Part shown: positions 55,712 through 64,000 of the stretch, one piece after another
Layout of the letters: the number at the start of each line of letters is the position of its first letter
Numbering within the stretch: position 1 is the first letter of the stretch
Origin: Ralstonia sp. 25mfcol4.1
GTDB lineage: Bacteria; Pseudomonadota; Gammaproteobacteria; Burkholderiales; Burkholderiaceae
Reading direction: 5' to 3'
Length of the DNA stretch: 64,000 bases
Assembly (NCBI RefSeq): GCF_900104095.1
Contig: NZ_FNJO01000001.1
Coordinates: 558,001-622,000 of the forward strand
Notes under the pieces: model-generated
Seen by the model: only the letters and a program-made list of their open reading frames with translations
Databases searched by the model: none
Told to the model about the DNA's origin: nothing
Translations under genes and position numbers: made by a program

Positions 55712-58036
55712 ATGCCCGCCTCGCGTCGCCACAAGATCGTTTTCTGGAGCGTGTTCACGCCGTTGGCGCTGATCGCGATCCTTGTCGTCATCATCCTGAC
55801 CTTCGACTGGAACCGGCTCAAGCCGTGGCTCAACGACAAGGTCTCGGAGTCGATCGGGCGCCCCTTCGCCATCAATGGCGATCTGACCGTCACCTGGAAA
55901 CGTGGCCAGGGGGAAACCGGCTGGCGCACGCTCGTGCCGTGGCCCCGACTGTCGGCCAAAGACATTTCGGTGGGCAACCCCGACTGGGCCCAGGCGCCCA
56001 GCATGGGCACGATCCGCGAACTGATCTTCGTGCTGCGCCCGCTGCCGCTGCTGGCCCATGAAATCAACGTGCCGACCATCGTCGTCGACAGCCCGGCCGT
56101 GTGGCTCGAACGGCTGGCCGACAAGCGCAACAACTGGACCTTCGACATGCGCAAGCAGACCGACTCGGGCAAGTCGAAATGGCACCTTGATGTGGGCGAA
56201 GTGGTGCTCCAGCGCGGCAACCTGGCGCTGGACGACGCTGCCGAGAAGATCCAGCTGCAGGCCACGCTGGACACGATTGGCGACCAGGCCATCTACGACA
56301 AGGCCCGCGACGGCGCGCTGATGCCGTCCGACGCCTCGGCGGTGGCGGCGTCGCAGGGCTCCGCCGCGTCGACGCCCGAGGCCAAGGCCAACGACAACAA
56401 GGGCGGCAAGGCCGGCAACGACGACCGCTACGGCATCCGCTGGAAAGCCGTGGGCCACTACAACAAGGCCACCATCAACGCCACCGGCAAGGCCGGTACC
56501 GTGCTCAGCCTGCGCGACGTGGACACCCCTTATCCGGTACAGGCCGATGTGCGCGTGGGCGCCACCCGCGCCACGATGGAAGGCACGGTAACGAACCCGG
56601 CCCACCTTGGCGCGCTCGACGTCAACCTGACGCTGGCCGGCGACAGCCTGGCATCGCTCTATAACCTGACCGGCATCGTGCTGCCTTCCACCCCGCCGTA
56701 TGAAACGCGCGGCCGCCTGGTGGCCACGCTCAAGAAGGGGGCCTCGGCCTATACCTACCGCGACTTCACCGGCAAGGTGGGCAGCAGCGACCTGGGCGGC
56801 ACGCTGACGTTCGCGCAGCGTTCGCCCCGCCCGCTGCTGTCGGGCGAACTGGTTTCGAAGCAGCTGCTGTTCGACGATCTGGCGCCGCTGATCGGCGGCG
56901 GCGCCAAGCCGGGCCAGCCCGCCAAGGACAGCCCCGTGAAGCAGCCCGTGGACAAGAAGCTGCCGGTGGCGCCGTTCCGCACCGAACGCTGGGACGAGAT
57001 CGATGCCGACGTGAAATTCACCGGCAAGCGCATCGTGCGCAATGAAGACCTGCCGATCACGGACCTGACCACGCACCTGAAGCTGACCGACGGCGTGCTG
57101 CGGCTCGACCCGCTCAACTTCGGCGTGGCCGGCGGCAACCTGGTTTCGACCATCGAGCTCGACGGCAAACGCGAGCCGATGGGCGCGAAGGTCGACATGA
57201 CCGCGCGGCACCTGAAGATCAAGCAGCTGTTTCCGAAGGTGGAAAGCACCCGCGCCAGCGTCGGTGAGGTCAACGGCAGCGCCAAGCTTTCGGCGACGGG
57301 CAATTCGGTGGCCGCGCTGATGGGCTCGTCGAACGGCGAGGCCAAGCTGCTGGTGGAAAACGGCACCGTCAGCAAGTTCATCCTCGAAGCCATCGGCCTG
57401 AACGTGGGCAGCGTGGTGATTTCGAAGCTGTTCGGCGACAAGCCGGTACAGATCAACTGCGGCGTGGGCGCGTTCGGCTTCCAGAACGGCATTGCCCGGG
57501 CCCAGACGTTCGTGCTCGATACGCAGGACGCCATCATCACCACCGAGGGCGCGGTCGATTTCAAGGACGAGCGGCTGGCGCTGACGATCCATCCCGATTC
57601 GAAGGGGCTGCGCATTATCTCGCTACGCTCGCCGCTGTATGTGGGCGGTACGTTCAAGAATCCGTCGGTCAGCCCGAATATCGCCATCCTGGCGCTGCGT
57701 GCCGGCGGCGCGCTGGCGCTGGCGCTGACCGCGCCGGTGGCCATGGTGGTGCCTTTGCTCGACATCTCGGGCGGCGGCGACGAAAGCCAGTGCGCAAGCC
57801 TCCTGGCGGAACTCAAGAAGCGGCCTACCGCCCCGCCGCCGGGCAAGACCTATCAGGGGCCAGCGGCGCCGAAGGGCCAGCAGCAGGCCGGCCCGGCCAT
57901 TCCCGAGTCGCCGACGAAGTCCGACGCCGCGCGCGGCGAGCCCGCCCCGCCGCCGACCAAGCCGCGCATGCCCGGGCCCACGGTGCAGCAACCGTTGCGA
58001 CCGGACCACGACAAGCAGCTCTACCAGGGCGGCTAG
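55712..58036 (+). CDS. AsmA-family outer-membrane biogenesis protein
   Basis: 774-aa AsmA-type protein. One N-terminal membrane helix (KIVFWSVFTPLALIAILVVI) is followed by the AsmA N-domain (FDWNRLKPWLNDKVSESIGR) and a long periplasmic beta-rich region resembling lipid-transfer bridges (TamB/YhdP type), ending in the AsmA C-domain near GLRIISLRSPLYVGGTFKNP. The last about 90 residues are Pro/Ala-rich and unlike the family. The start (ATG 55712) follows CAGGAG; a GTG at 55664 is also in frame. Likely role: phospholipid transport or outer-membrane assembly. Confidence 0.9.
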   Translation: MPASRRHKIVFWSVFTPLALIAILVVIILTFDWNRLKPWLNDKVSESIGRPFAINGDLTVTWKRGQGETGWRTLVPWPRLSAKDISVGNPDWAQAPSMGTIRELIFVLRPLPLLAHEINVPTIVVDSPAVWLERLADKRNNWTFDMRKQTDSGKSKWHLDVGEVVLQRGNLALDDAAEKIQLQATLDTIGDQAIYDKARDGALMPSDASAVAASQGSAASTPEAKANDNKGGKAGNDDRYGIRWKAVGHYNKATINATGKAGTVLSLRDVDTPYPVQADVRVGATRATMEGTVTNPAHLGALDVNLTLAGDSLASLYNLTGIVLPSTPPYETRGRLVATLKKGASAYTYRDFTGKVGSSDLGGTLTFAQRSPRPLLSGELVSKQLLFDDLAPLIGGGAKPGQPAKDSPVKQPVDKKLPVAPFRTERWDEIDADVKFTGKRIVRNEDLPITDLTTHLKLTDGVLRLDPLNFGVAGGNLVSTIELDGKREPMGAKVDMTARHLKIKQLFPKVESTRASVGEVNGSAKLSATGNSVAALMGSSNGEAKLLVENGTVSKFILEAIGLNVGSVVISKLFGDKPVQINCGVGAFGFQNGIARAQTFVLDTQDAIITTEGAVDFKDERLALTIHPDSKGLRIISLRSPLYVGGTFKNPSVSPNIAILALRAGGALALALTAPVAMVVPLLDISGGGDESQCASLLAELKKRPTAPPPGKTYQGPAAPKGQQQAGPAIPESPTKSDAARGEPAPPPTKPRMPGPTVQQPLRPDHDKQLYQGG

Positions 58037-58104
58037 CGAACGGCACGGCTACTGGTGCCCGGGTGCCCGGGCGCCTCTCGTCATTGCACGTGCCCACGTT
58101 GGCG

Positions 58105-58141
58105 AATCCGCAACACAGCTGTACCGAATGTGTTGCGGATT
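58105..58141. repeat. 13-bp perfect inverted repeat upstream of the MFS gene
   Basis: AATCCGCAACACA (58105-58117) and TGTGTTGCGGATT (58129-58141) flank an 11-nt loop. No T-run follows, so it is not a classic terminator for the AsmA gene. Its distance (24 bp) upstream of the next candidate promoter suits a regulatory site. Confidence 0.7.
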
Positions 58142-58164
58142 TGGCACGCCCTTTCACACCGTTG

Positions 58165-58194
58165 TTGTGCGGACCCCACTGGCAGTCGCATAAT
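58165..58194 (+). promoter_or_regulatory. Candidate promoter for the leader upstream of the MFS gene
   Basis: TTGTGC (58165-58170) and CATAAT (58189-58194), 18-bp spacer; predicted start near 58201. From there GTCGTTG (58201-58207) can pair with CAACGAC (58229-58235), placing the small ORF start codon (58224) in the loop of a 5' hairpin. Confidence 0.45.
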
Positions 58195-58223
58195 CGGCTG
58201 GTCGTTGATTAAGCAATTAATTA

Positions 58224-58286
58224 ATGAACAACGACACGCAACGCCGTCGCTCGCCGGGTTCCAGTCTGGCAGGCGATGCCTTGTAA
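58224..58286 (+). CDS. Putative 20-codon leader peptide with Arg-Arg-Arg
   Basis: Short ORF encoding MNNDTQRRRSPGSSLAGDAL. It starts within the loop of a possible 5' hairpin, contains three consecutive Arg codons (CGC CGT CGC), and its stop lies 1 nt before a terminator stem. This order (promoter, short ORF, terminator, then an MFS gene 78 bp on) is typical of ribosome-mediated attenuation leaders. A Shine-Dalgarno is not evident, and the product is not recognised; it could also be a small RNA locus. Confidence 0.4.
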   Translation: MNNDTQRRRSPGSSLAGDAL

Positions 58287-58287
58287 G

Positions 58288-58318
58288 GTGCGGCTCCGGC
58301 CGCACTGATTTTCTTTTT
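58288..58318 (+). terminator. Intrinsic terminator or attenuator upstream of the MFS gene
   Basis: Seven-bp stem GTGCGGC/GCCGCAC with loop TCCG, then TGATTTTCTTTTT. It lies inside the leader, between the small ORF and the MFS coding region, where a terminator is unexpected unless it attenuates. Confidence 0.7.
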
Positions 58319-58395
58319 CGCGCGTCTTATCGTCCGGATCGGAGACCCTTGCCGGCGGCGCGAACCACCTTCGCCGCCCCCGCGCACCCCCTGCC

Positions 58396-59595
58396 ATGAC
58401 GTTGCCTCATGCCGCCGTTCCCCCGATCAGCTGGCTGATCGCGCTGACGGTGTGCAATCACGTGGCGTTCAACGCCAGTCGTGTCGTCGTTTCCCTATTT
58501 GCCATCTCGCTCAAGGCGTCCACGGTCACGCTGGGCATCCTGATGTCGCTCTATGCGCTGCTGCCGATGTTCCTGGCGATTCGCGCCGGCAAGCGCATCG
58601 ACCAGATCGGGCCGCGACTGCCGATGACGGCCGGGTCGCTGATGGTGGTGGCCGGCACGCTGCTGCCGGCCGTCTGGCACGACATTGCATCGCTGTACGC
58701 GGCATGCGCGCTGATCGGCGTGGGGTTCATGCTGGTCCAGGTGGCCATGCAGCTGCTGATCGGGCAGGTATCGACCAACGAGACCCGGCTGCGCAACTAC
58801 ACGCTGCATGCGCTGGGGCTGTCGATCTCGGGCACGCTCGGGCCCGTGGCCATGGGCTATACGATCGAACACGCGGGCTTTCGTACCGCGTTCTGCATCC
58901 TGGTGGGCGTGGCGCTGCTGGGCCAGGCCGGGCTGCAGTATGTGCGGCCGCGCCTGCCAGCGACGGGCGGCAACGCGGGACGCATCGCCATCGAGGACGG
59001 TTCGCGCCACTCCACGCTGGACCTGCTCCACCACCCCGAACTGCGTGCGGTGTTCGTCGCCAGCGCCGTACTGTCCGCCGCGTGGGACCTGCACGCGTTC
59101 CTGATTCCGATCCAGGGCACGCATATCGGCCTGTCGCCGTCGATGATCGGCTGGGTGCTCGGCGCGTTCTCGATTGCCACGCTGGCCATCCGGATTGCCA
59201 TGCCGATGGTGTCCCGCCATTTCTCGGAATGGAAGATCATCCGCCTGGCGCTGCTGGTGGGTGCGCTGGCCTACGTGGTCTATCCGTTCGTCTCGCACTT
59301 CTGGCTCATGTGCAGCCTGGCGTTCGTGCTGGGCCTGGCGCTGGGCAGCGCCCAGCCCAACGTCATGAACATCCTCCACACGGCCTCGCCCTCTGGACGT
59401 GCTGGCGAGGCGCTGGGGCTGCGCTCGGCCGTGCTCAATACCAGCCAGGTGGTGTGGCCGCTCACGTTTGGTGTGGTGGGCACGGCGCTGGGCATGCTGC
59501 CCATCTTCCTCTCGATGGCCGGCGCGATGGGCATGGCCAACTACTACTCGCGGCGCCAGACGCAAAAGCTCGCTGCACCAAAACTGTCGGACTAG
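58396..59595 (+). CDS. MFS transporter
   Basis: 399-aa major facilitator with about twelve helices. First-half signature SLYALLPMFLAIRAGKRIDQ with IGPRLPMTAG matches drug- or sugar-type MFS loop 2-3; the ligand is unknown. The ATG at 58396 has no strong Shine-Dalgarno. The 359-bp upstream region has a candidate promoter, a small ORF and a terminator, so expression is probably conditional. The next gene, pdxH, is 146 bp downstream with its own -10-like box. Confidence 0.85.
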   Translation: MTLPHAAVPPISWLIALTVCNHVAFNASRVVVSLFAISLKASTVTLGILMSLYALLPMFLAIRAGKRIDQIGPRLPMTAGSLMVVAGTLLPAVWHDIASLYAACALIGVGFMLVQVAMQLLIGQVSTNETRLRNYTLHALGLSISGTLGPVAMGYTIEHAGFRTAFCILVGVALLGQAGLQYVRPRLPATGGNAGRIAIEDGSRHSTLDLLHHPELRAVFVASAVLSAAWDLHAFLIPIQGTHIGLSPSMIGWVLGAFSIATLAIRIAMPMVSRHFSEWKIIRLALLVGALAYVVYPFVSHFWLMCSLAFVLGLALGSAQPNVMNILHTASPSGRAGEALGLRSAVLNTSQVVWPLTFGVVGTALGMLPIFLSMAGAMGMANYYSRRQTQKLAAPKLSD

Positions 59596-59741
59596 TCACC
59601 GGCGAATATTGACTCGCGCAGACTAGTAAAACTGCGATGCCGCTTTGCCATGGCGCAAATGCGGTGTGCGGCGCATTCGCTATACTCGAAGCATCCTCGT
59701 CCGCATGGTTGTCCGTGCGGCCCGACTCTTCGATATGCGAT

Positions 59742-60380
59742 ATGACCCAACTCGCTGATCTGCGCCGCAACTACATGCTGAGCGCCCTTTCCGAAACCGA
59801 CGTGGCAGGCGACCCGATCCGCCAGTTCCAGAACTGGTTCGACGAAGCCATGCAGGCCAAGCTGCCCGAACCCAATGCGATGACGCTGGCCACGGTCGGC
59901 GCCGACGGCCAGCCCTCGGCGCGCATCGTGCTGCTCAAGGGCATGGACGCCAACGGCTTCACGTTCTTCACCAACTACGAAAGCCGCAAGGGCCTGGATC
60001 TGGAAGCCAATCCGCGCGCGGCGCTGCTGTTCCACTGGGTGCAGCTCGAACGCCAGGTGCGCGTCGAAGGCGTCGTCGAAAAGGTGGGCGATGCCGAGAG
60101 CGATGCCTATTATGCGTCGCGTCCGCTCGGATCGCGCCTGGGCGCCTGGGCCTCCGAGCAAAGCCGCGAGGTTGCCGGCCGCGACGTGCTGGAAGCGCGC
60201 GAAGCCGACTTCCGCAGCAAGTTCGGCGACAACCCGCCGCGCCCGCCGCACTGGGGCGGGTACCGCCTGCGGCCCACGTGGATCGAATTCTGGCAGGGCC
60301 GGCCGTCGCGCCTGCACGACCGCATCGCGTTCCGGCAGCAGGCCGATGGCAGCTGGCAGATCGTCCGGTTGTCACCCTGA
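59742..60380 (+). CDS. pdxH: Pyridoxine/pyridoxamine 5'-phosphate oxidase
   Basis: 212-aa FMN enzyme making pyridoxal 5'-phosphate. The family sequence [40 protein letters not shown] and [20 protein letters not shown] are intact, including the FMN contacts (RIVLLK) and PLP-binding Arg/His residues. The ATG at 59742 gives the conserved N-terminus; a TATACT box lies at 59682. Confidence 0.95.
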   Translation: MTQLADLRRNYMLSALSETDVAGDPIRQFQNWFDEAMQAKLPEPNAMTLATVGADGQPSARIVLLKGMDANGFTFFTNYESRKGLDLEANPRAALLFHWVQLERQVRVEGVVEKVGDAESDAYYASRPLGSRLGAWASEQSREVAGRDVLEAREADFRSKFGDNPPRPPHWGGYRLRPTWIEFWQGRPSRLHDRIAFRQQADGSWQIVRLSP

Positions 60381-60635
60381 TGCCCGGCACTGCGGGCAGG
60401 TCTTGCATGGGGCGACGATCGCTGCATCGTCAATGTCTGCTTGTACTGACAGGCACTGACTGCGGCGGCCCACACTGCACAATTCGGCGAATTGGCGTAA
60501 AGTTGCTGGGTTGCCGCACCGGCCATGCATCGGTGCGCCCCCAGGGCCAGTGCTGCGTTCCACTACGCAGTCTGCGCAGCCGACCACGGGGCATTTCATT
60601 CGAGAGGGATCATCAACCAATCGGGAGAAAGCCGC

Positions 60636-61877
60636 ATGTTCTTCAAGCAAGCAATCGACAAGCAGCTTGATAGCTGGATTTCCGACGTGCGCGAACACGC
60701 CAACCTGCCTGTCAGGCTACGGCTGTGGAATGGCACTGAATACCAGCTGGGCAACTTCGACAAACCCGAGGTCACGCTGACCGTACGCGAGGCCTCGGCC
60801 CTGCCGCTGCTGCTCACGCCAAGCCTGGACAACCTCGGCGAGGCATACGTCCAGGAAAAGATCGATCTCGACGGCCGCCTGGCCGATATCATCAAGATGG
60901 CCTACGGCCTGTCGGCAGCCGCCGCGCGCAGTGCGGGCGGCGCCCTGGCCCGCGTGGCGCAGCACTTCACGCACAGCCGCTCCGAAGACAAGGCGTCGAT
61001 CCAATATCACTACGACGTTTCCAACGCGTTCTACCAGCTCTGGCTCGATCCGCGCATGGTGTATTCGTGCGCGTATTTCGAGGACGGCACCGAAGACCTT
61101 GCCACCGCGCAGCTCAAGAAGATCGACCACATCCTGACCAAAATCCGCGTGCAGCCGGGCCAGACCCTGCTGGACATCGGCTGCGGCTGGGGCGCGCTGG
61201 TGATCCGCGCGGCGCAGAAGTTCGGCGCGCAGTGCGTGGGCATCACGCTGTCGCAGAACCAGTTCGACCTGGCCACCGAGCGCGTGAAGGCGGCCGGGCT
61301 GCAGGACCGCATCGAGATCCGGCTGCAGGACTATCGCGACATCCAGGGCCAGTTCGACCGCATCACCAGCGTCGGCATGTTCGAGCACGTGGGCAAGGAC
61401 AACCTGATCGGCTACTTCAGCCGCATGCGCGACCTGCTCAAGGACGATGGCGTGGCGATGAACCACGGCATCACGGCCACCGACCCCGACAGCGGCGCGG
61501 TGCCGCTCGATGGCTCGGGCTTCATGGACCGCTATGTGTTCCCGCAGGGCGAACTGCCCCACATCAGCATGGTGCTGAATACCATGGCCAAGGGCGGCCT
61601 GGAGGCATTCGACGTGGAACTGCTGCGCCGGCACTATGCCCAGACGCTGCGCCACTGGGCCGACAACTTCGAGACCAACGCCGACGCGATCCGGGCCATG
61701 GTGGGCGAGAAGAAGTACCGCATCTGGCGGGTCTACCTGGCCGGCTGCGAGCACGCGTTCACCAACAGCATCATGTCACTGCACCAGGTGGTGTGTCAGA
61801 AGGCGAATCGCGCCGCCGACACGTTCCCGGTCTCGCGGCGCTATATTTACGCGTCTCCGATTGGAAATACCGTTTGA
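60636..61877 (+). CDS. cfa: Cyclopropane-fatty-acyl-phospholipid synthase
   Basis: 413-aa SAM-dependent enzyme adding a methylene bridge to unsaturated phospholipid acyl chains (E. coli Cfa 382). N-terminal lipid-binding domain (residues 1-120), then the methyltransferase with SAM loop LLDIGCGWGALVIRAA and the typical GMFEHVGKDN. GGGAG lies 8 nt before the ATG. In enterics cfa is induced in stationary phase and acid; no such signals were identified. A DUF72 gene begins 3 bp after its stop (TTG), so they share a transcript. Confidence 0.94.
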   Translation: MFFKQAIDKQLDSWISDVREHANLPVRLRLWNGTEYQLGNFDKPEVTLTVREASALPLLLTPSLDNLGEAYVQEKIDLDGRLADIIKMAYGLSAAAARSAGGALARVAQHFTHSRSEDKASIQYHYDVSNAFYQLWLDPRMVYSCAYFEDGTEDLATAQLKKIDHILTKIRVQPGQTLLDIGCGWGALVIRAAQKFGAQCVGITLSQNQFDLATERVKAAGLQDRIEIRLQDYRDIQGQFDRITSVGMFEHVGKDNLIGYFSRMRDLLKDDGVAMNHGITATDPDSGAVPLDGSGFMDRYVFPQGELPHISMVLNTMAKGGLEAFDVELLRRHYAQTLRHWADNFETNADAIRAMVGEKKYRIWRVYLAGCEHAFTNSIMSLHQVVCQKANRAADTFPVSRRYIYASPIGNTV

Positions 61878-61880
61878 CGC

Positions 61881-62903
61881 TTGACTGACAACAACCTCGA
61901 CCTGTTCGGCGACGCCCCGGCATCGCCGGACGCCCCGCCCCAGCCCGCCCCGGCCGGCCCTCCCGAAAAGAAGACGCCCGCTGGCAAGGTGGTCCAGCCC
62001 TGGACGCCCGATGCCGCGCTGACCGCGCTCGCCGGCCGGCTGCCGCCCAACCTGTATTTCGGCACCTCTTCGTGGTCGTACCCCGGCTGGCACGGCCTGG
62101 TCTACGACGGCCAGTACACGGAAAGCCTGCTGTCCCGCAAGGGCCTGCGGGCCTGCGGGCAGCATCCGCTGCTGCGCGCGGCGGGCATCGACCGCGGCTT
62201 CTATGGTCCGATTCCGCTGGCCGACTACCTGAGCTACGCGTCACAGGTGCCGGAAGGCTTCCGCTTCCTGGTCAAGGCCCCGGCCAGCGTGTGCGATGCC
62301 TGGCTGCGCGGGCCCGATGGCGCCGGGCGCCTGGCCAACGCGGCGTTCCTGGATGCGGAGATCGCGATCCGCGATTTCATCGTGCCGGCCACGGGCGGCC
62401 TCGGACAACGCTGCGGGCCGTTGCTGTTCCAGTTGTCGCCGCTGCAGAGCGTGGCCGACGACGGCCCGGCTTTCTTCGCGCGGCTCGACGCCTTCCTGGC
62501 CGCGCTGCCGCCGCTGGACCCCAGCCTGACCCCGCACGCCTGCTATGCCGTGGAAATGCGCGATCCGGCGCTGCTGACGCCGCGCTACATCCGCCTGCTG
62601 CGCGAACGCGGCGTGCGCTTCTGCCTGGCCGCGCGCGACCGCCTGCCGCCGGTATCGCGCCAGGCCCACGCGCAGACGCTGATGGACGACGGCGCCCCCG
62701 GGCCGCTGGTGCTGCGATGGATGCTGCGCGAGGGTCGCTCGTATGCGATGGCCGAACGGGCCTACATGCCATTCGACAAGCTCGTGGACCCCGACGACCC
62801 CACGCGCGACGCCATCGCCGACGTGGTGGCGGGCACGCTGCGCGCCGGCCAGCCGGCCTACGTCATCGTCAGCAACAATGCCGAAGGATGCGCGCCGCGC
62901 TGA
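61881..62903 (+). CDS. DUF72 (YecE-like) protein, apparently frameshifted at the 3' end
   Basis: 340-aa protein of the DUF72 TIM-barrel family (YecE-like), function unknown. The N-terminal 35 residues are Pro/Ala-rich; the barrel starts at LYFGTSSWSYPGWHG. The start is a TTG at 61881, 3 bp after the cfa stop. The protein ends NNAEGCAPR, whereas the family usually continues past 'NNxAEGxAP' for 15-25 residues. In another frame the following bases read LSIARLAEAIANPLEKAALPA then stop at 62965. Loss of one CG in the GCGCCGCG run would restore it. Confidence 0.8.
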   Translation: MTDNNLDLFGDAPASPDAPPQPAPAGPPEKKTPAGKVVQPWTPDAALTALAGRLPPNLYFGTSSWSYPGWHGLVYDGQYTESLLSRKGLRACGQHPLLRAAGIDRGFYGPIPLADYLSYASQVPEGFRFLVKAPASVCDAWLRGPDGAGRLANAAFLDAEIAIRDFIVPATGGLGQRCGPLLFQLSPLQSVADDGPAFFARLDAFLAALPPLDPSLTPHACYAVEMRDPALLTPRYIRLLRERGVRFCLAARDRLPPVSRQAHAQTLMDDGAPGPLVLRWMLREGRSYAMAERAYMPFDKLVDPDDPTRDAIADVVAGTLRAGQPAYVIVSNNAEGCAPR

Positions 62904-62961
62904 GCATCGCCCGGCTGGCCGAGGCCATTGCCAATCCACTCGAAAAAGCGGCCTTGCCGGC

Positions 62962-63504
62962 CTAGCGGCGCATCCGGTGCGAATAATCGCGCCGGAACTG
63001 GGCCAGCTTGGGCGTGATCACAAACGCGCAGTAGCCCTGCGCCGGATGTTCCTGGTAGTAGTTCTGGTGGCTCATCTCGGCGCGCCAGTATGGCTGCTCG
63101 GGTTCGAGCTGCGTCACGATTGGCGCATCGAACACCTTGTTGGCCACGAGTTCGCCAATGACATACTCGGCCACGGCGCGCTGGGCCTCGGAATGGGTGA
63201 AGATGATCGAGCGGTACTGCGGGCCCACGTCGTTGCCCTGGCGATTGAGCTGCGTCGGATCATGGATCGAGAAGAAGATCTCCAGGATCTCGCGGAATGT
63301 AATCGTGGCCGGGTCGAAGGTCACGCGCACCACTTCGGCATGGCCCGTGTCGCCCTCGCATACCTGGCGATAGGTGGGATTGTGGATATGGCCACCTGTG
63401 TAGCCCGACTCCACGGCACGCACGCCATCCACCTGCTGGAACACCGCCTCCAGGCACCAGAAACACCCGCCACCGAGCGTGGCAATCTCAAGTTCGTGAT
63501 CCAT
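62962..63504 (-). CDS. msrA: Peptide methionine (S)-S-oxide reductase
   Basis: 180-aa MsrA, repairing methionine-S-sulfoxide in proteins. The catalytic motif GGGCFWCLEAVF has the nucleophilic Cys14 and Cys17, and the substrate region YTGGHIHNPTYRQVCEGDTG is intact. No signal peptide, so it is cytosolic. It is convergent with the DUF72 gene; the restored DUF72 frame would overlap its stop by 4 bp. Confidence 0.95.
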   Translation of the reverse strand: MDHELEIATLGGGCFWCLEAVFQQVDGVRAVESGYTGGHIHNPTYRQVCEGDTGHAEVVRVTFDPATITFREILEIFFSIHDPTQLNRQGNDVGPQYRSIIFTHSEAQRAVAEYVIGELVANKVFDAPIVTQLEPEQPYWRAEMSHQNYYQEHPAQGYCAFVITPKLAQFRRDYSHRMRR

Positions 63505-63895
63505 CTGCTCGCTCCCTTTCCCGCGTTAAGGGGTTCGGATGCCGCGCCGGCTCTCGGGGCATCGATTTTCCAGCATAAGCAATGGCGCACGGAACTGCCG
63601 TTAAAAATGAAACAAGTGCAATCCGGTTGGCGTAAAGACCGCGTGATGTGTCGCAAAGGCCACGTCAGGGCGCAATGTCCGGAGTCCGCTACAATCGCAC
63701 CTGTACTGGCGCCTGCTGGCGCGCGCGACGACTCTGCGCTGGCACCCGCAAGTGCCGTCCGCCACGCGTTTCGGGCCCTGCAAGGTGTGTGCGCCAGGCC
63801 ACCGAAATTGCCGCCCCCCAGGATTAGGTTGGGCGTGTTGAATGCGCGCCGGCCATCCCGATATGAAGATCATGGATTTGTGTGGAGCCCGAGAC
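63505..63895. other. Intergenic region, msrA / flavin reductase
   Basis: This 391-bp divergent region has no gene. A TACAAT box (63690-63695) lies on the plus strand without a good -35. Open frames crossing it lack ribosome binding sites and similarity. No palindrome was seen. Confidence 0.5.
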
Positions 63896-64000
63896 ATGGG
63901 CATGCCTGAGGCCGCCGCCCCTGCCCCCGAGGGCCGCAAGGCCGCCGCCCCCGATTTTGACAGCCGCCACTTCAAGCGCGCGCTGTCGCAGTTCGCCACG
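63896..64000 (+). CDS. Flavin reductase-like protein (partial, N-terminus only)
   Basis: The first 35 codons of a protein that runs off the window. After an Ala/Pro-rich lead (MGMPEAAAPAPEGRK) the sequence DFDSRHFKRALSQFAT matches the opening of short-chain flavin reductases (HpaC-like, FMN:NADH oxidoreductase), which typically continue ATGVTVVT. GGAG lies 9 nt before the ATG. Such enzymes feed reduced flavin to two-component monooxygenases. The rest is not in view. Confidence 0.6.
   Translation, partial: MGMPEAAAPAPEGRKAAAPDFDSRHFKRALSQFAT

Noticed and set aside
55658..57592. 644-codon minus-strand open frame opposite the AsmA gene
   Set aside because: Antisense shadow with no start signals; AsmA-domain protein on the plus strand is well supported.

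Overview
This window is a high-GC, gene-dense stretch of bacterial chromosome. It most resembles a Burkholderiaceae betaproteobacterium, probably Cupriavidus or a close relative. The clues are orphan Bug-family tripartite-transporter receptors, a BPSS1780-type membrane protein, CaiB/BaiF CoA-transferases, LysR regulators, and the polA / DUF2782 / thrB neighbourhood. No rRNA, tRNA, insertion sequence, prophage or CRISPR array was seen. Organism identity is inferred from gene content only.

Layout. 1-3.2 kb: ZIP metal transporter (cut by the window edge), Tat-exported dienelactone hydrolase and type II NADH dehydrogenase, all on the minus strand. 3.5-12.3 kb: polA, a LOG-family protein starting head-to-head with it, a small DUF2782 exported protein, thrB, a BPSS1780 membrane protein and a UvrD-type helicase. 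12.5-17.4 kb: valS, galU, then a minus-strand TusA/NUDIX pair. 17.4-21.8 kb: a minus-strand catabolic-looking group (MFS carrier, class II aldolase/adducin, 4-oxalocrotonate tautomerase, threonine aldolase) divergent from a LysR gene with a clear dyad operator. 21.9-27.6 kb: NfeD/slipin membrane pair, two small unknown membrane proteins (one of 43 aa), then alaS. 27.8-41.2 kb: transport and metabolism (CoA-transferase, DUF2214, Bug receptor, NhaP2-type antiporter, tctBA, LysR-Bug-GGT group, gltS, PhzF). 41.2-48.7 kb: PPOX flavoprotein, unusual CoA-transferase, glnS with a small S4 protein, MAPEG, YceI, YaeQ and FKBP. 48.8-64 kb: ChaC, ankyrin protein, acyl-CoA ligase, thioredoxin-TPR protein, hemerythrin, P-loop kinase, tcdA, AsmA, MFS, pdxH, cfa, DUF72, msrA and the start of a flavin reductase.

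Most of the window is housekeeping plus typical soil-betaproteobacterial transport and catabolism. The less ordinary items are these. (1) The 359-bp gap before the MFS gene at 58396 holds a 13-bp inverted repeat, a promoter, a 20-codon ORF with three consecutive Arg codons, and an intrinsic terminator starting right after the stop codon; this looks like an attenuator-type leader. (2) The DUF72 gene ends early by what looks like a 2-bp (CG) insertion, with the expected C-terminus readable in another frame. (3) A GAACG/CGTTC dyad sits inside the spacer of the acyl-CoA ligase promoter. (4) A small membrane-protein pair lies behind a promoter with a 9-bp dyad overlapping +1. (5) A CaiB/BaiF protein has its canonical N-terminal motif in the middle of the chain. 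(6) tctB-tctA has no tctC. All calls are from reading the sequence; no database search was run.
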